Shown: piece after piece, positions 9,477 to 21,845 of the stretch
Layout: the number at the start of each line of letters is the position of its first letter
Numbering within the stretch: the stretch's first letter is position 1
NCBI RefSeq assembly: GCF_018691265.1
Contig: NW_024881298.1
Location: forward strand, 752,049-816,048
Direction of reading: 5' to 3'
DNA: 64,000 nt
DNA from: Tyto alba
Lineage: Eukaryota; Chordata; Aves; Strigiformes; Tytonidae
Program-made: the position numbers and the translations under genes
Notes under the pieces: generated by a model
What the model was told of the DNA's origin: nothing
Databases searched by the model: none
What the model saw: only the letters and a program-made list of their open reading frames with translations

Positions 9477-10929
9477 GCCACTTGCTGTGGCCCCTCTGGG
9501 CTCCCTCCAGCTGTCCCTGGGGCTCCAGGGGAACTTGCCGTGACACAGCTTGATGCAATCAGTGGGTTTCCTTTAAACAGCTCTGGAGAGACACTTTGTT
9601 TCGGCAGTAACATTTTTCTTGTCTGGGAAAGAGTTAGCTCAAGGAATCAGCGTTCTTACTCCATCTTTGGACAGGACAGCCAGACAGGTACAAGCAGGGA
9701 TCTCCTTTACCCCTTGCTGAGGGAAGGCTTTCAGCAGAGGCAATTGAGGAATCTCGTCCTGGGCTTGTAGTCCTGGGAGTAATGTGAACTCAGCTGCCTC
9801 CCAGGCCTGCCACGAACTTTCAAGAGGTTTGATTCCACTCACCTCTCTTCTCCTTATCATTAAACTTGCACCTGCAGGTGACCTCCTTGGCTCAGATCCC
9901 ATGGTAATTAATGAAGGGGGAGGCCATGAGTGAGCTGTTGAGATGCAAATGTCTGGTGACAGCTGAGGTGTCAGGGGTGGCTGAAGTCATGGGCAGGTAC
10001 CTGCAAACTCAGATGGATAAGTTCACAGAGACAGCAGGGCAGCATCTGTGGGCATCGTCTTGGAGGCTGCTTGGAATTGTCTTTGGCCAACTGAAATGAC
10101 AGCTGATGCCCAAAAATAAGGGCAACTGAACCTGACCCTTCTGATTAAGTTCAAGGCATTTTGCAAAGTTATTCCTCTGAGCAGCCGGAGTCATGTGTTA
10201 TAGGGACAGCTCAGTCTCCCTCTTCTCCTTCTGCTGTATTTACTAGATGTCCACTGACTATGTTGGCAGTGGTTTCATGTTCATCCCCACACTGCCTTAC
10301 CAAACCCAGGGTATCTACTCAATCTCATGTCCAAATCCAGGCCCACAGAGCTTCATTAGAGGCCAGGGCTGGCAGGGACAGCACAGAAACTGTAGGAAAG
10401 CAATTCCCATTCAGGGGTGGTGCAAGACAGACACCCATGACATCATCACAGAGAGAGCGATTTGAAGCATCAGCCATCAGATGCCATCAGAGAAGCAAGA
10501 TCTATCCCTCCTCTACCCAACAGCTGCAGGCATTGCATGTACACAAATGCCCCCACACGAGGTCTTCACCCACTCTCTTGATGATTCGGTCAAGGAACAG
10601 ACCAACCATTTTCACAGTGTGCTTGGGTAAATCTTGTCATCAGGGATAACTTCAATTCCAACAAAGGCCCTCACAGGCAAAAGGGATATCACTGAAGTAA
10701 AATTATTTCTTTCCAGGGCTGCACTTCTCTGGCATTGGGGACATCACGGTTTGCTCACTCTCTTGGCATCCAATTTCAGCTTTATGTTTCCAACACCACA
10801 AACTCTGGCCTGATTCTGCTCTGAAGCAAAGCCTTTGCACACATGGGGACTTGGACACTTGGTACCAGGTTTTCCTGAGACAAGTCAGATCTTGGCCTGG
10901 TGCTACCCCTGAGGTGCTACAACCCAAAT
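9477..10929. other. Unassigned sequence
   Basis: No gene, LTR or CR1 recognised. Open frames here are short and without motifs. Confidence 0.5.
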
Positions 10930-11760
10930 GTGCACTGATGCCCTCAGCCGGGACAAGAGGGAGCCTGTGGGTTTTGACATGCATGGAGTAATTGCCGTAA
11001 TCTTTTCGAAGTACCCCAAGGAAGTCTCTGGCTGGAGAAGCCTGGGCCTCACTGGGGACTTTAATGGCCCCGGCATTTTCTGGAAGAGGAACACAGCAGC
11101 ATGCAAACAGTCCAGGCTGTTTGGGGACAGCTTGTTTTCACAGCTGCCAGATGGGCCAACAATGACAATGCAAACATGGAGCTGACACTGGCAAGCAAGG
11201 AAGAGCTGGTCAGGGGTGTGAAGACTGGCTGTTGGGACAGTGACAGCGGAGTCTGAGCTCCTGAGGGCAGTGAGGAAGGAGAATAGAAGACTGCAGATGG
11301 CGATACTCAGTGGAGCAGATTTGGCCAAATCTGGGGAGTTTTATTGGGGATCCCACTGTCAGTAGCACTGATGGGCAGCAAAGTCAAGTGTACGTGATTT
11401 TCAAGGACCGCATCCTCCAAGCATCGCGATCTTCTGTACCAAAAATCAGCTGAAACTTGAAAGAGAATTCAAGGGCAACAAAAAAAGATTTTACAATTTT
11501 AGGAACAGTCCAAGAAGAAATAAGGGTAATAAGTGGTCACAGTCAAATATAGTATGAGTAGGTGGCAATAGAGCTGAGATACTTCATGTCCTCTTTGCCT
11601 CATATTTCACCAAGAGGTTCTCCTAAGCCATTGTGCCTCAAGGCAGGACTCTAGAGGAAAACAGCCAATAGTGGAGGGGAAACAAATCAGGGGCTACTTG
11701 ACCAAACTCAAATATTACCCATCAAATGGAACCAGATGTGTCAATCTGTCTTTACATTGG
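10930..11760 (+). mobile_element. CR1 LINE fragment (endonuclease to early RT region)
   Basis: Decayed CR1 ORF2. A GDFN motif followed by a conserved Trp and KQSR-like residues (about 11055-11120) marks the CR1 endonuclease. Downstream pieces resemble the stretch between endonuclease and RT (about 11460-11640). It is full of stops and is an old copy on the plus strand. Confidence 0.7.
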
Positions 11761-11929
11761 GGGAGAGAAAGTGTCATCAGCTTGCTGATCCCTGTCTATG
11801 GCCCATGAAAAAATGTATGAGAATGTACAGAATGGTTTAAAAATTCTAAAAATGAAATCTTCTTTACACACTGATTACAACAATGACTTTTCTGCATATG
11901 TTTCAGATTTTGCCTAACATCCTCATTCA

Positions 11930-13673
11930 TGGGTTGATTCAGTTGCCCACGAAGGGGTGGCCACAGCCTCCAAGTTACACTGGGATAGCTGAAGCCCTCA
12001 CATTGGACTGGAAAATGTGACCCTGGGCTGATGGGAGACTTTCTTGAGCAGGAGATGGTTACAGACACGGTGAGCCAAAGCATCTCAGTTGAGACAACTC
12101 ATTTCTCTCCCTTGAGTAGAAGGGGAGGCCTGGAAAATTTCACCCAAGGTGTCCCATGTTGGAAGTGAATGAGAAATGAGTGGGTCTAGATGCTGCAGAG
12201 CCTACTTGCAGACCCACCTGTAGCCCAGGTACACTGGGATGGGTGCAGATTTGGAAATCCAGAAGAGAGCATATATTTTCTTCTGTCTCTTTGCTTCCCT
12301 CTGTGAACTGATGGAGCTCATGACTTGTGTTTGCGAGTGACTATGAGTGAATATGGACAGAGTCTGGGCCAGGGCATGCCCTGGGGTTTCTTGGGATCTC
12401 TGCTTGACAGAAAATATATTTTCCATTGCTCTAAGGCCATCTGCAGTGTAGAAAGTTGACTTCAGAGGATGTAAGGTAGAATTAATATAGAGCAAAGGAC
12501 TGTATTTTGTTTTTTTATTGAACCGTGCCTTCATTTGGTTTTGTTTTTTGGCAATTAAGAAACACCATTCTGTGTCTGTGAGCAGCTCGATTTCCAAGTG
12601 CAGCAGATGGGAGTTGGTGTCAATAGGCTGAATCATGCAGCTACGGATTGTTGTGGAGAAAACACAGATTGAAACAAAGGTGCTGTAAGTCGCAGGGGGC
12701 TGATGAGAGAAATGTGGGGTTGGAGACAGGGAAAAACGCTGTCCAGAGACTGTCTGACATACAGGGTCTTGACTTCCTTCCATATTCAAACTTAATCAGG
12801 AGATGCTCTAGAATCAATGTGAGTTGCATTTGGGTGATATCCCTTAGTGTGTAAGCAGAAAAATAAAGACTAGTGGAAAAAGAAGAGATTTTTTCTTATT
12901 GACATTTAGTACTGAAAATTTTTTACTATGATTACAATCCTCAAACCTCTCAAATTAAACCCAGAAGAATTGAGAAATTCAGTTCTGCCAAGAGACTTGT
13001 CTTGTGCAGGCGTTTTGCATGTTACTGAGCCCTCTGGTGCCCAGTTGCTAAACTGCAGATCCTGGAAAGGGATTGAGCTGGCCTCTAGAGAAATCGGAGT
13101 CAGCAGGAACCCTCCAAGTTCCTGAGGGTGTCAGTGATGGCCACCGAGGGCCATCACTGAAGAGCCCATGGAGGGAATGAAGAGACAAGGTTCCTGTCCC
13201 AGGGGGTGGTGAAGCAGGAAGGCAGAGGCACTGCTGCCAGCCTGAAAATCAAATGTTCAGGCAACTGTGAAAGCCCTTGATGTGTGTCCTCAAGCAGGAT
13301 GTTCAAGCCCTGACCCCCATAGCCTGGGAATGGGGATCCTTCCCCTCAGGGAATGCTGAGGGCTCTTCCTGGGGGCAGTGAGATGTAGAGGTGTGTGATG
13401 CCGAGTGCAGGACAGCAGGAAGACTCCTCCAGGCTGTGTGGAGGATCCAGGAGGAGGCAGCAAAGTGCTGTGGCTGTAAGGAACTGGTGTGCTCTCAGGG
13501 ACCTCAGTGGAAGAGACAGCAGCCATAGTCAGAAGGACAAGGCTTTCAGTTGTGCTGGGGTTCCCAGCCTCAGAAAAGGAGCTATTCCCACCACAGGCTG
13601 TCCTACACTTGCCTATGCCTGTGCCTGTTTCTGTGCAGATTTTAACCACTACCCCTGCTTCTCCACTTCACTC
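11930..13673 (+). repeat. Diverged third copy (F) of the D/E duplicon
   Basis: Scattered matches in the same order as 27260-29990 and 56620-59160, for example the TTGAGACAACT block (near 12090 versus 27440), the CAGGGGGMYGATGAGAGAA block (near 12695 versus 29000), and the CTTTCAGTTGT...CACAGGCTGTCCT block (near 13545 versus 29850). It is much more diverged than D is from E. The right end is cut by a solo LTR. The long minus-strand frame at 12202-12789 has no recognisable motif. Confidence 0.55.
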
Positions 13674-14254
13674 TGACATGTGGAAAGACGACTTTACAAC
13701 CAGTGAGGTTATAAAGTAGGTATGTTTATTCAGCACTGGACGCACGGGGGATCGCTCCTCAACAGTGTGCGTGCCCTGGAGCCAAAAGTGGCCCCCTTTT
13801 ACGATGCCAAAGTTACATATTCATCAGTCCTAATACATATGCATTATAATTCCGGAAATAGGGAGGGAATATTACAATTAATTCAGAGAAATCATTAACA
13901 TATCCCCCTCCCCAAGTCCCTCCCCATCGTGCCTCCGCAATATCTCTTGGTGGTCATGGGCAAGGGTCTTCTGATGAAGGCTCGTAGTCTTCTTCACTGT
14001 GTACGCTAGCTGACCCTTGCTTTTGCGCAGACTCAGTTCTGTAGTTACGCACATGTCATCCTTCAGGCCTTGTTGGATGCGGTTTGTTGCTAACTTGCAG
14101 CTCCTTTATCTTGGTGGCTCAGTACTTCCTTATCTTAAGGACGATGGTAGGCTTATCCTGTTTTTCTCTCATTCATTCGCAAGGTAGTTATCTAGTTAAT
14201 GTTTTCTTGAGAAATCATCTGGTGATGATTTCTGGCCTCTTCATTCATACATCA
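13674..14254 (-). repeat. Solo LTR of gamma-like family (same family as 23699-24272)
   Basis: 581 bp, plus strand starting TGACATGTGG and ending CATACATCA, so the element reads on the minus strand. It is flanked by ACTC on both sides (13670-13673 and 14255-14258). It has AATAAA on the minus strand near the same place as in ERV-A and a shared CTTTTGCGCAGACTCAG block. It is related to the ERV-C LTR. Confidence 0.88.
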
Positions 14255-14258
14255 ACTC

Positions 14259-14600
14259 TAACCGCAAGCTGTCCCAAGATTTATTGATGACTCTCTGTCC
14301 TCACTCACCATTTCTTCAAACACAATACTGAAATTTTCTGTGCTCTTGAGAGTTCATGTGAGTTCCCCATAACCTGTGGAACTTCTTCCAAAGGCCTGCT
14401 AACGATCTGCAGTTGCCAAATATATTCCAGAACCCAGCCTCACTTCAATCTTCTAAATAGCAACCTGTCCCAGCACTGAACTGCACACACTCCCTCTCCT
14501 GCTGCCTTCAAATCAAAGCTCAACCTCTTTCACTTCACTATGATACACTCCCACACCTCCCCTTGCTGCATATCTTGCATCTTCCTTTCTGTTACACACA

Positions 14601-14605
<5 letters not shown>
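14259..14605. other. Unassigned sequence
   Basis: No recognisable coding or repeat content before the poly-C tract. Confidence 0.4.

Positions 14606-14636
<31 letters not shown>
14606..14636. repeat. Poly-C tract, 31 bases
   Basis: Uninterrupted run of 31 C after a short CA repeat. It creates artificial poly-Pro and poly-Gly frames on the two strands, which are not genes. True length is uncertain in any assembly. Confidence 0.95.
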
Positions 14637-14699
14637 ACTCTCTCCCTGCACTCCCATCTGTCTCACACACCCTTCCTCTTCCCCTGCAGCGATGGGACC

Positions 14700-15045
14700 T
14701 CAGCCCAGGAGGTTTGTGAATCCTCCAGGCTCCTGGATGTTTCCTGAGGCCCATCCAAGTGTGGGGAGTGAAGGAAGGAAAGAGAGGTGTCTCAGCCTCC
14801 CCATCAGCCCCAGTGCTGAGGGCCAGCCATGGCATGAGGAGACGGAGGCCAGTGTCTCCCTGTGTCCCTTGCTCCGGTCTCTCAGGCATCCTTATTGTCC
14901 CCTGCCAGCAAGCCCCTCTGTGCCAGCCCCTCTCCCAGGGAAAGACTCCTGGCCCAGGGGCTCCTCTGACTTCTCCACTTGCCCCAGCAATAGAGAAACT
15001 TGTCCTGAGCTGGTGCATTCAGAAATTGGTTTCGTCTGAGAGGAA
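14700..15045 (-). repeat. Inverted match to the segment downstream of the intact OR
   Basis: Reverse-complement similarity to about 48430-48780, including the block reading CAGCCTCCCCATCAGCCCC here and GGGGCTGATGGGGAGGCTG there, and the AGGAGACGGAGGCCAG / CTGGCCTGCGTCTGCTC region. It suggests an inverted fragment of the receptor neighbourhood. No receptor follows it. Confidence 0.6.
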
Positions 15046-15584
15046 TAGATGAAAAGGTAAAGAAAATGCAAAAAGACATCCAGAAATTGAAGGATGAGGA
15101 ATTTCCCAAGAAAACTGTCTTAATCAAAAAAACTTAGGATTTTATTGTCCACAGACACAGACTCTTATTACAAATTTAACAACTCTGATATTGGCGACAT
15201 ACAAGAATTAGGAAGAGAACTAAAGATTTTAGAAAATGAGCTAGAGAAAGCTGGAAAAGCATCTCAGTTCCTAGCAGAGCAACATATATTCACTCACGTA
15301 AGTGGCAACAGATGCTATGCCTTCACTGCAGTCTGGAAATTCAAGCGTAAGTCGTCTTCAAATTCCACAGGTTCTTCCGGGAAGGCCCAGGTTCCTGTGG
15401 GCTGCCACCATGGATCCTGGTACCCTTGCCAGCACATTCTTGGGGATGACCCATAGTTGAAGTAACTCAGAATGTTCGGGTAGAATCTAATTAAGTTCAT
15501 CCATGAGCTAAGGCAAACCCTCTGAGCAGAGGGAAGGACAGTGAGCACTGGCCTAACAGGAAGAAGGATGTAGATCTCTGGTGT
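15046..15584. other. Unassigned sequence, AT-rich
   Basis: A plus-strand frame at 15145-15456 begins with a charged, helix-like stretch, but I recognise no family. It may be an eroded retroelement part, since ERVL integrase follows. Confidence 0.35.
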
Positions 15585-15800
15585 GGGAGCTGTCTTTCTC
15601 CTGCCATGACCAGTGCAGATTACACTGAAATAACAGCCCTAATCCAGCACCAACAGAATGAAGACCCACAGGCAGAAGTGCAGATTGATTTTGTGGGACC
15701 TCTGCCAGTGACAGTTTGAAACACCAAATGCATCTTGGTAGTAGCACATCCTATTAGTAATTGGACAGAAGCCCCCATTGCAAAACCGGCATGGTTGCCA
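15585..15800 (+). mobile_element. ERVL-type integrase fragment
   Basis: Translates to an integrase core start (QIDFVGPLP, then a hydrophobic strand and SNWTEAP) broken by a stop. This is the first catalytic Asp region of class III (ERVL-like) integrase. It is a short, old remnant without LTRs. Confidence 0.6.
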
Positions 15801-16519
15801 CCACTGCAAATCTACTCTTTAAGACTGTCATTTCTTGATGGGGTGTGTTGCACAGCACAGACTTTGATCTCAGCACTGGCTTTGTCGCAGTCATTATGCA
15901 CGAGCACTGAAGAGCCTAAAGGCACCATGTCCCACCCGGGCTCTGTCCAGCCGTGGGGCAGGGGAGAGGGAAAGGCCAGGAAAGGGGCTGGGTTTGGCTG
16001 TTGAACGTGGGCTCCAGCAGAGATGAAGGGTCAAGGGAGTGGACGGGGAGAAATGGGCAAAAGCAACACCAATTGTGGTGTTGATTGTGAGGCCACAACA
16101 GTTACAGGAGCCTGATTGGCCAGCAGCTGGCTCCAGAAATTTGGGGACAAGATGTGTATCACAAAACAGCTCATCCCAGCAGAGACAAGATAGGGACAGA
16201 GAGGCAGGGGAGACAGGCCAAGGGCAGATGGCAGGAATGGTGATGATGCTGAGGTGGCTTCCACTGCAGCAGCCTGACTGGCCCTCAGGAGACATGCTGG
16301 CCAGCAGGCATTCCGAGGTCATCCAGTGCATCTGAGAAGCCACCCAACAGAAACGACCTCCCTGGGGAGGGGAGGGCTGAGGCAGGTGGAAGAGGCCCAC
16401 CTGCATTCTGATTCTGGGGGCACCTCTGTTCTTGTGACCTGAGCAGCCATGGCAGACAGGAGGGCAGGCAGGGCTCATGGCCACACTGCTCAGGACTAGC
16501 CCTGAGACTGCTGGAAAAT
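15801..16519. other. Unassigned sequence
   Basis: No gene or repeat family recognised. The 196-residue minus-strand frame at 15894-16484 is Cys/Ser/Pro-rich and shows no conserved motif. Confidence 0.4.
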
Positions 16520-17110
16520 CTTTTCCTTATCTCCAGCTTGAACATCCTCTGTTTCACCGAACCTTCCTCTTTCAGGCTCTTAACATGCTCCACGGTGGTG
16601 AAACCCATTCTGTATTCTTGCAGACCTCCTCATAGGTGCGGAGAGGCTGCAGGGAGGTGCCCCTCAGCCTTCCCTTCTCCAGGCTGCACAAGCCCAGCTC
16701 CCTCAGCCTCTCCTCACAGGCAAAGTGTTCCAGCCCAGCCTGTCTTGGGGGCCATTCACTAAACCCCCTCCAGCTTGCCAACATCTTTCCTGTACTGGGG
16801 ATCTGAAATCCGGACACAGTAACCTGGACAAGCCCCTCTCTTGATCTCCTGGCCGTCCTGCTGGCCACAAAGGCCTGGGTGCAGCTGGCCTCCCTTGCTG
16901 CCAGGGCACACGGCTGCCTGCTTTCCAACCCACCAAGACCTTTCCCACAGGGCTTCTCCCAGCCAGGCAGCTCCCAGCCTGGGCCATTGCCAGGGGGATG
17001 TCCTGCAGGGTCACACACGGGCACTTGGCCTTGCTGGGTTGCCTGAGGTTCCTGCCAATATGTGCTCTCCTGCTCATTGAGCCCTTTCCCTCAGCAAAGA
17101 GGCCTGGAGA
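16520..17110 (-). mobile_element. CR1 LINE fragment
   Basis: Minus-strand copy of the CR1 3' region. The plus strand shows the typical complement: CTCCAGGCTGCACAAGCCCAG, CTCAGCCTCTCCTCACAGG, and a stretch on limiting factors common to older CR1 subfamilies. It is diverged and has no intact ORF. Confidence 0.7.
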
Positions 17111-17689
17111 CCTTTTCAGTACAGAATTAAGCAAAGAGGGCATTGAGTGCCCCTTCCCCACCTGTCTCTGATGTTATTAAATCACCCTCACCATTCATCA
17201 GCAGCCCTGCATTTTCCTTCTTCAGCCTTGGTCTCTAATGTGCAATTGAAGCTCTTCCTTTTGCTCTTGACTTTTCCTTTCTACCACCAGCTCCAGCCAA
17301 GCTTTGCCTCCCTAAAAACAATTAGGTCAATACATATTAATTTGTTCTTTGTAAACTGTCCTTGCTGTCACCTCCCGGCAGCTACTTCATGGTCCCTGTC
17401 AGAGCCAGCCCTGTCCCTGCACTGACACAACCTCCCTGCCCCATAAATACATTATTGTCAAGGAAGACCCGTGGTGGAAGGAAGGTGTCTAGGCCAATCC
17501 AAGCCATGGGCAGTAGACAAAGGGAAAAAAGGGTAGGCTGTTGCTATGCTATGCAATTGTACTGCAACATCTGTACCTAAATAGATAGACAAAATGGATC
17601 CCTCCAAGAGTGGGACTTGGAACTTCCATCTATCCAGAACCTGGCCCTGGGATCCTCTTATTCCCCTGCTCCACCATGCACAAATGCTG
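17111..17689. other. Unassigned sequence
   Basis: No confident feature. It lies between two oppositely oriented CR1 pieces and may contain older CR1 sequence. Confidence 0.35.
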
Positions 17690-18360
17690 GGCCCGTGCGA
17701 ACCTCCTGAATTCCAACAAGGCCAGGTTCAAGGTCCTGGCCATGCATCGGGGCAATCCTAAGCACAGGTACAGGCGGGGCAAAGAGTGGACTGAGAGCAG
17801 CCCCGCAGAAAAGACTTGGGGGTAGGAGTGGATGGAAAACTGACAGTGAGCCAGCAACGTGAGCTCGCAGCCCAGAAAGACAGCTGTGTCCTGGGCTGTA
17901 TGAAGAGAAGAGTGGCCAGCAGGTTGAGAGAAGTTTTTCTCCCCCTCTCCTCTGGTCTTATGAGACTCTACCTGCAGTGCTATTTCCAGATCTGGGACAC
18001 CAGCATAAGAGGGACACTTAAACTGCTTGAGATGGGCCAGAGGAATCCATGAAGATGATCAGGGGGCTGGAGCACCTCCCTGTGAGGACAGGCTGAGAGA
18101 GCTGGGGGTGTTCAGCTCAGGAAGAGAAGGCTCCGGGGAGAACACCATGCTGTCTTCCAGTAATTAAAGGGGTCCTGCAGGAAGCATAGCATGAGACTCT
18201 TGATCAGGGATTGTAGGGAGAGGTGAAATGTCAAGTTTTAATACTAGAAGAGGTTAGATTGAGATCTAAGGAAGATATTCTTTACTGTGAGGGTGATGAG
18301 ACACTGGAACAGGTTGCCCAAAGAGGTGATGGATGTGTCCTCCCTGGAACTTCTCTAGGC
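17690..18360 (+). mobile_element. CR1 LINE 3' region
   Basis: Plus-strand CR1 with landmarks in order: the AACAAGGCCAGGTTCAAGGTCCTG region, AGCAGCCCCGCAGAAAAGACTTGGGGG, GGGGCTGGAGCACCTCCC, GGACAGGCTGAGAGAGCTGGGGGTGTTCAG and GAGACACTGGAACAGGTTGCCCA. It corresponds to 42840-43500 at the start of copy C, so it is the left part of duplicon B. Confidence 0.88.
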
Positions 18361-19847
18361 AACCTGTTCTACTGTCTCCACAATCTCATGGTAAAACATT
18401 TCTTCTTTAAACCAAATCTAAATCTAAAATTGTTGTCCCTTGTCCTGCCAATGATAAAAACCCTCACTTGGTCTTTCTTGGCCTATGGCCACTCTATTTC
18501 AATACAAACAACTTGGCGAGTGCCCAGACATCTCCCACGATGGGGTTTGGATGCCTCAAGCACATGAGCAGTATAGGGAGGTTGAATGTCGTAGGATAGT
18601 GGAGTGGAGACATGGGACAGTCTAGGAGTAGACTGACAGTGCTTGAAGAGAAGTTTCAGAGATGTTGATTTTCTTCATAGTGGAAAACAGCATGAGAAAG
18701 AAATAATGCCACAAAGTGCAGCTGGGGAAGGCCAGAGCAGACACAAGCAGTAAAGCAACACATCACTCAGAAGGATTCTGGATTGGCCCAAGGCTTTGTG
18801 TTTCAAGGAAGAGTCCAGGAGGATGGTGAGAGATCAGGAAAGGAAGGAATAAGCTCAGGTGGGAGCGATGTGAGACAGCTGGGGGGATGAGGACAGCCTG
18901 CAGGGAAAGAGGCACAGGGGATGCATCCCCATAGGACAGCCTGTGGTGGAGATGACAGAGGGCTGTGGGAAAGCTGAAATCCCCCAATAAAGTCAACCCC
19001 ATCACAACTTTGGCTAAGGCTGTTGTCTCTGCCACTGATGCCTGTGAGGAGGCACAGTCCCTTGCAGCACGGGGGCCTCATGGCCTCCTTGTGCATCCTC
19101 AGGAGCCTGGGAGGTGCACATCTCCATAGCCCCTACCCCAGGAAGAGCCCTGGAATGTGGGAGGGACAGGATCTCCCTTCCCAGGGGCTGGGGGTCGTGG
19201 CTTGGACATTTGGTTAATGGGCTTAGGGCTTGGAACTTTGGCTTAATGCAACACATCCAGGTTTACTCAGCATCAGAGCCACCTTTCCCTTTTAGTTTCC
19301 AAACAGTCATCACTGCCTCCAGATTTCTGCTCTAACTGGAGCCTGGGGAGGCTTTGTCAACAGTGGCCCTCAGTGGGACCCATTAAAGCCACAAGAAACT
19401 TTGGAGTTACAATTTAACTCTGACTTCTTCAGAGGTTTTTACAGGTTCTTCTCTGTGCCTGAGGTTCATGGACTTGTCACCAAACCCTCCTGAGGGGTCA
19501 TTAAACTGCCTTGGGCTGTTGCTGTGGTGCTGAGCTGGGCCAGGCTCCTGGGCCGGAGGGAGCTCCTGGCAAGTGGGCAGCGCTGCAGAGAGACAGCGCT
19601 GCCCAGGAGCAGCTCCTCTGCAAAGCGCAGCAGGGCTGAGGGCACTGCCTGCAGGCACCCAGGGCAGAGCAGCGAGGCACACACAGCTTCAAGGCAGCCT
19701 GGGCTGGGAGGCTGCTGAGAGCTCCGAGGAGGAGAAAGCGTCAGGGCCCTGGCCACAGTAAGTCTGGGGGTGCAGGGCAATGCAGCTGCATCTCGGGGAG
19801 GGATCTAGGGAAGGCAGCAGAGCCGCCAGGAATCTGCCTCCTGCCTA

Positions 19848-19880
19848 GAGGAGGAGGAGGAGGAGGAGGAGGAGGAGGAG
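19848..19880. repeat. (GAG)11 trinucleotide repeat
   Basis: Eleven GAG units in duplicon B, against 8 in A and 7 in C. Confidence 0.95.
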
Positions 19881-21845
19881 CTGCTCCCTAGCAGGGCTTC
19901 CCTGGTGCCCCCTGCGAGGGCCAGGGCATGAGGGCTGCCTTCTGGCGGGCCGGCTGCAGGGGTGTGCAGCCGGGTGTGCAGGCAGGGGTGCCCAGGGCTG
20001 TCCTTCCCAGCAGGGTCCCTGCACCCCAGGGGGCTGTGTGCTGGGGCAGGGACTCTGCCGCCTGCCAGGGTCAGCACTCAGCCTGCCCGGGGAGCTCCCC
20101 ACGGCGCTGTGGGGAGAAGCTGTGGGGGGAAGGAGAGCCCCTGCCAGGGCAGGGTTCTTCTGCTCTCCAGAGGCTGCTGCATGGATCAGGGATGCTCATA
20201 GCTCCAGATCACCTCTAGGACACTGCTAGAGGCAGCTTTTCAAGAAGCACATCAAGGCAGGGGCTACCTGGAAGAAATTTGTTTTCCGGGATCTCCACTT
20301 TCTGTTTCTTGCTCTGTTTGTGGGCTTGGAGATAGTAACAGAACTAATAGGTTTGCAAAGAGTCCCAAACTCCCAGAGCATTACAGTGAGATGTCATTAG
20401 TTCTGTTAGGAAACTTTGATTATGTCCTTTCATCTGTTACTTTTCCTACTGAAAACTCTGTCACTGCTGTGTTTTCCTTGGGGTTTATCATATCTGCTCC
20501 TGATCTGCTGCACACACAGAGCTGCCCCTGGGATGTGTCCTGCTGCCAGGAATGTTCCACAAGGCAGAGCTGAGCACAGGGCGGATGGGATGGGGTCTGG
20601 CAGCACTGACAGGGAGGAGATAAGGGGACACAGAATCATCTCCAGGCAGGGACAGCTCCAGGCACCAAAGGCTTTGGCAGGGAGGGACAGAAACAGGCTG
20701 ACAGCAATGGCTCAGGGGTGGTATTTGGGCGCTGCCCTATTAGCCCTTCAGTGAAGGAGTTTTCCCTAAGAAGCCCCCCTGTTCTCCTTCCCCAGCCAGC
20801 ACAGCCTCTGCTCTCCAGGCCCTGGGCTCCAGGGCAGGAGCTGCCTCCTCTGCAGCCAGAGCTGCAGCAGAGGAGACTCCCCTGAGTGTCCGTCTGTCCC
20901 TCCCTGGCCTTGCCTCCCTTGGCAGAAGCATTGGGGCATTTCTCCTTGTTTCTCCACCTGCCCCTGCTGCTGCTGCTCTGGTTTGCAGGCTCTCTGGGGA
21001 TGGGGCTTTCAGCTGCAGCTCAGCCACTGGCCCTGCAGGTCCTGCCATGCAGATGTGTCCATGGGAGGGAGCAAGGTGCCCCAGCCCCTTCCAGTCTGGG
21101 GCTCTCTAGGAAAGGCTCTCCATGGGCTGCGGAGAAAGATGACCATTTTGCCAGACACCCCATCTGCAGGCAATCTAAAACCTCAGAGATCTTTCCCAGG
21201 GAGGGGAGTTTTAAAGTGGATTCCTCTGCTCTCAGAAGCATGGAGTTTCCTTTCAAGGGCAGAGCTGGGGGTGACCCTCCTCCAGATTCAAGAGATGCAA
21301 GCCCAGGGCAGCTGAGAGTAATTCTGATGGACAGAGTGGCTCTCCTCACTCTGCACTGAGGGTCTGTCCATTTCCATCTCTGGGATCTCCACGGAGTTCC
21401 TGAGTGTAGAAGAAATATCAAGGCTGTCTGCCTTTGATCCTCACTGCTCAGGTAAGACAGGGCAAGAGGGGCAAAAGCAAGAAAAGCAGAGCCCTACAGC
21501 TCTGCTCTGCAGCTGGGTGCCCTGGGAGGGACAGTGCTGAAATCTCTGTGATTTCATGAGGGGATTTAAGGAACGATCACTGCGGGTTCCTCTCTGCCTG
21601 TTGGGGCACAGCAGGACTGACTCCTGCAGAGACCACAGCAGAATCCCTTGGTCCCCACTGCACCCTCAGCCAGCAAACAGCAGAGATCTAGCCAGGGAGC
21701 AGCAGGAAGGCACTTCTGGAATGACAGATCTGAGTAGGTGGGTGTTCTGTGAGAAATGAAGCAAGTTTTCATCAGAGAAGGTAGTGCTAACCATTCACTG
21801 CCTTCTTCTCCTTGGGCAGGCCCTCATTACTCAAAGATGAAGCAA

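Noticed and set aside
9243..9770. 175-residue plus-strand frame
   Set aside because: It crosses the LTR/duplicon boundary at 9343, so it is a chance fusion.
12202..12789. 195-residue minus-strand frame
   Set aside because: No recognisable motif, and it lies in diverged duplicon F.
14530..15018. Opposing poly-Pro and poly-Gly frames
   Set aside because: Artefacts of the 31-base poly-C tract.
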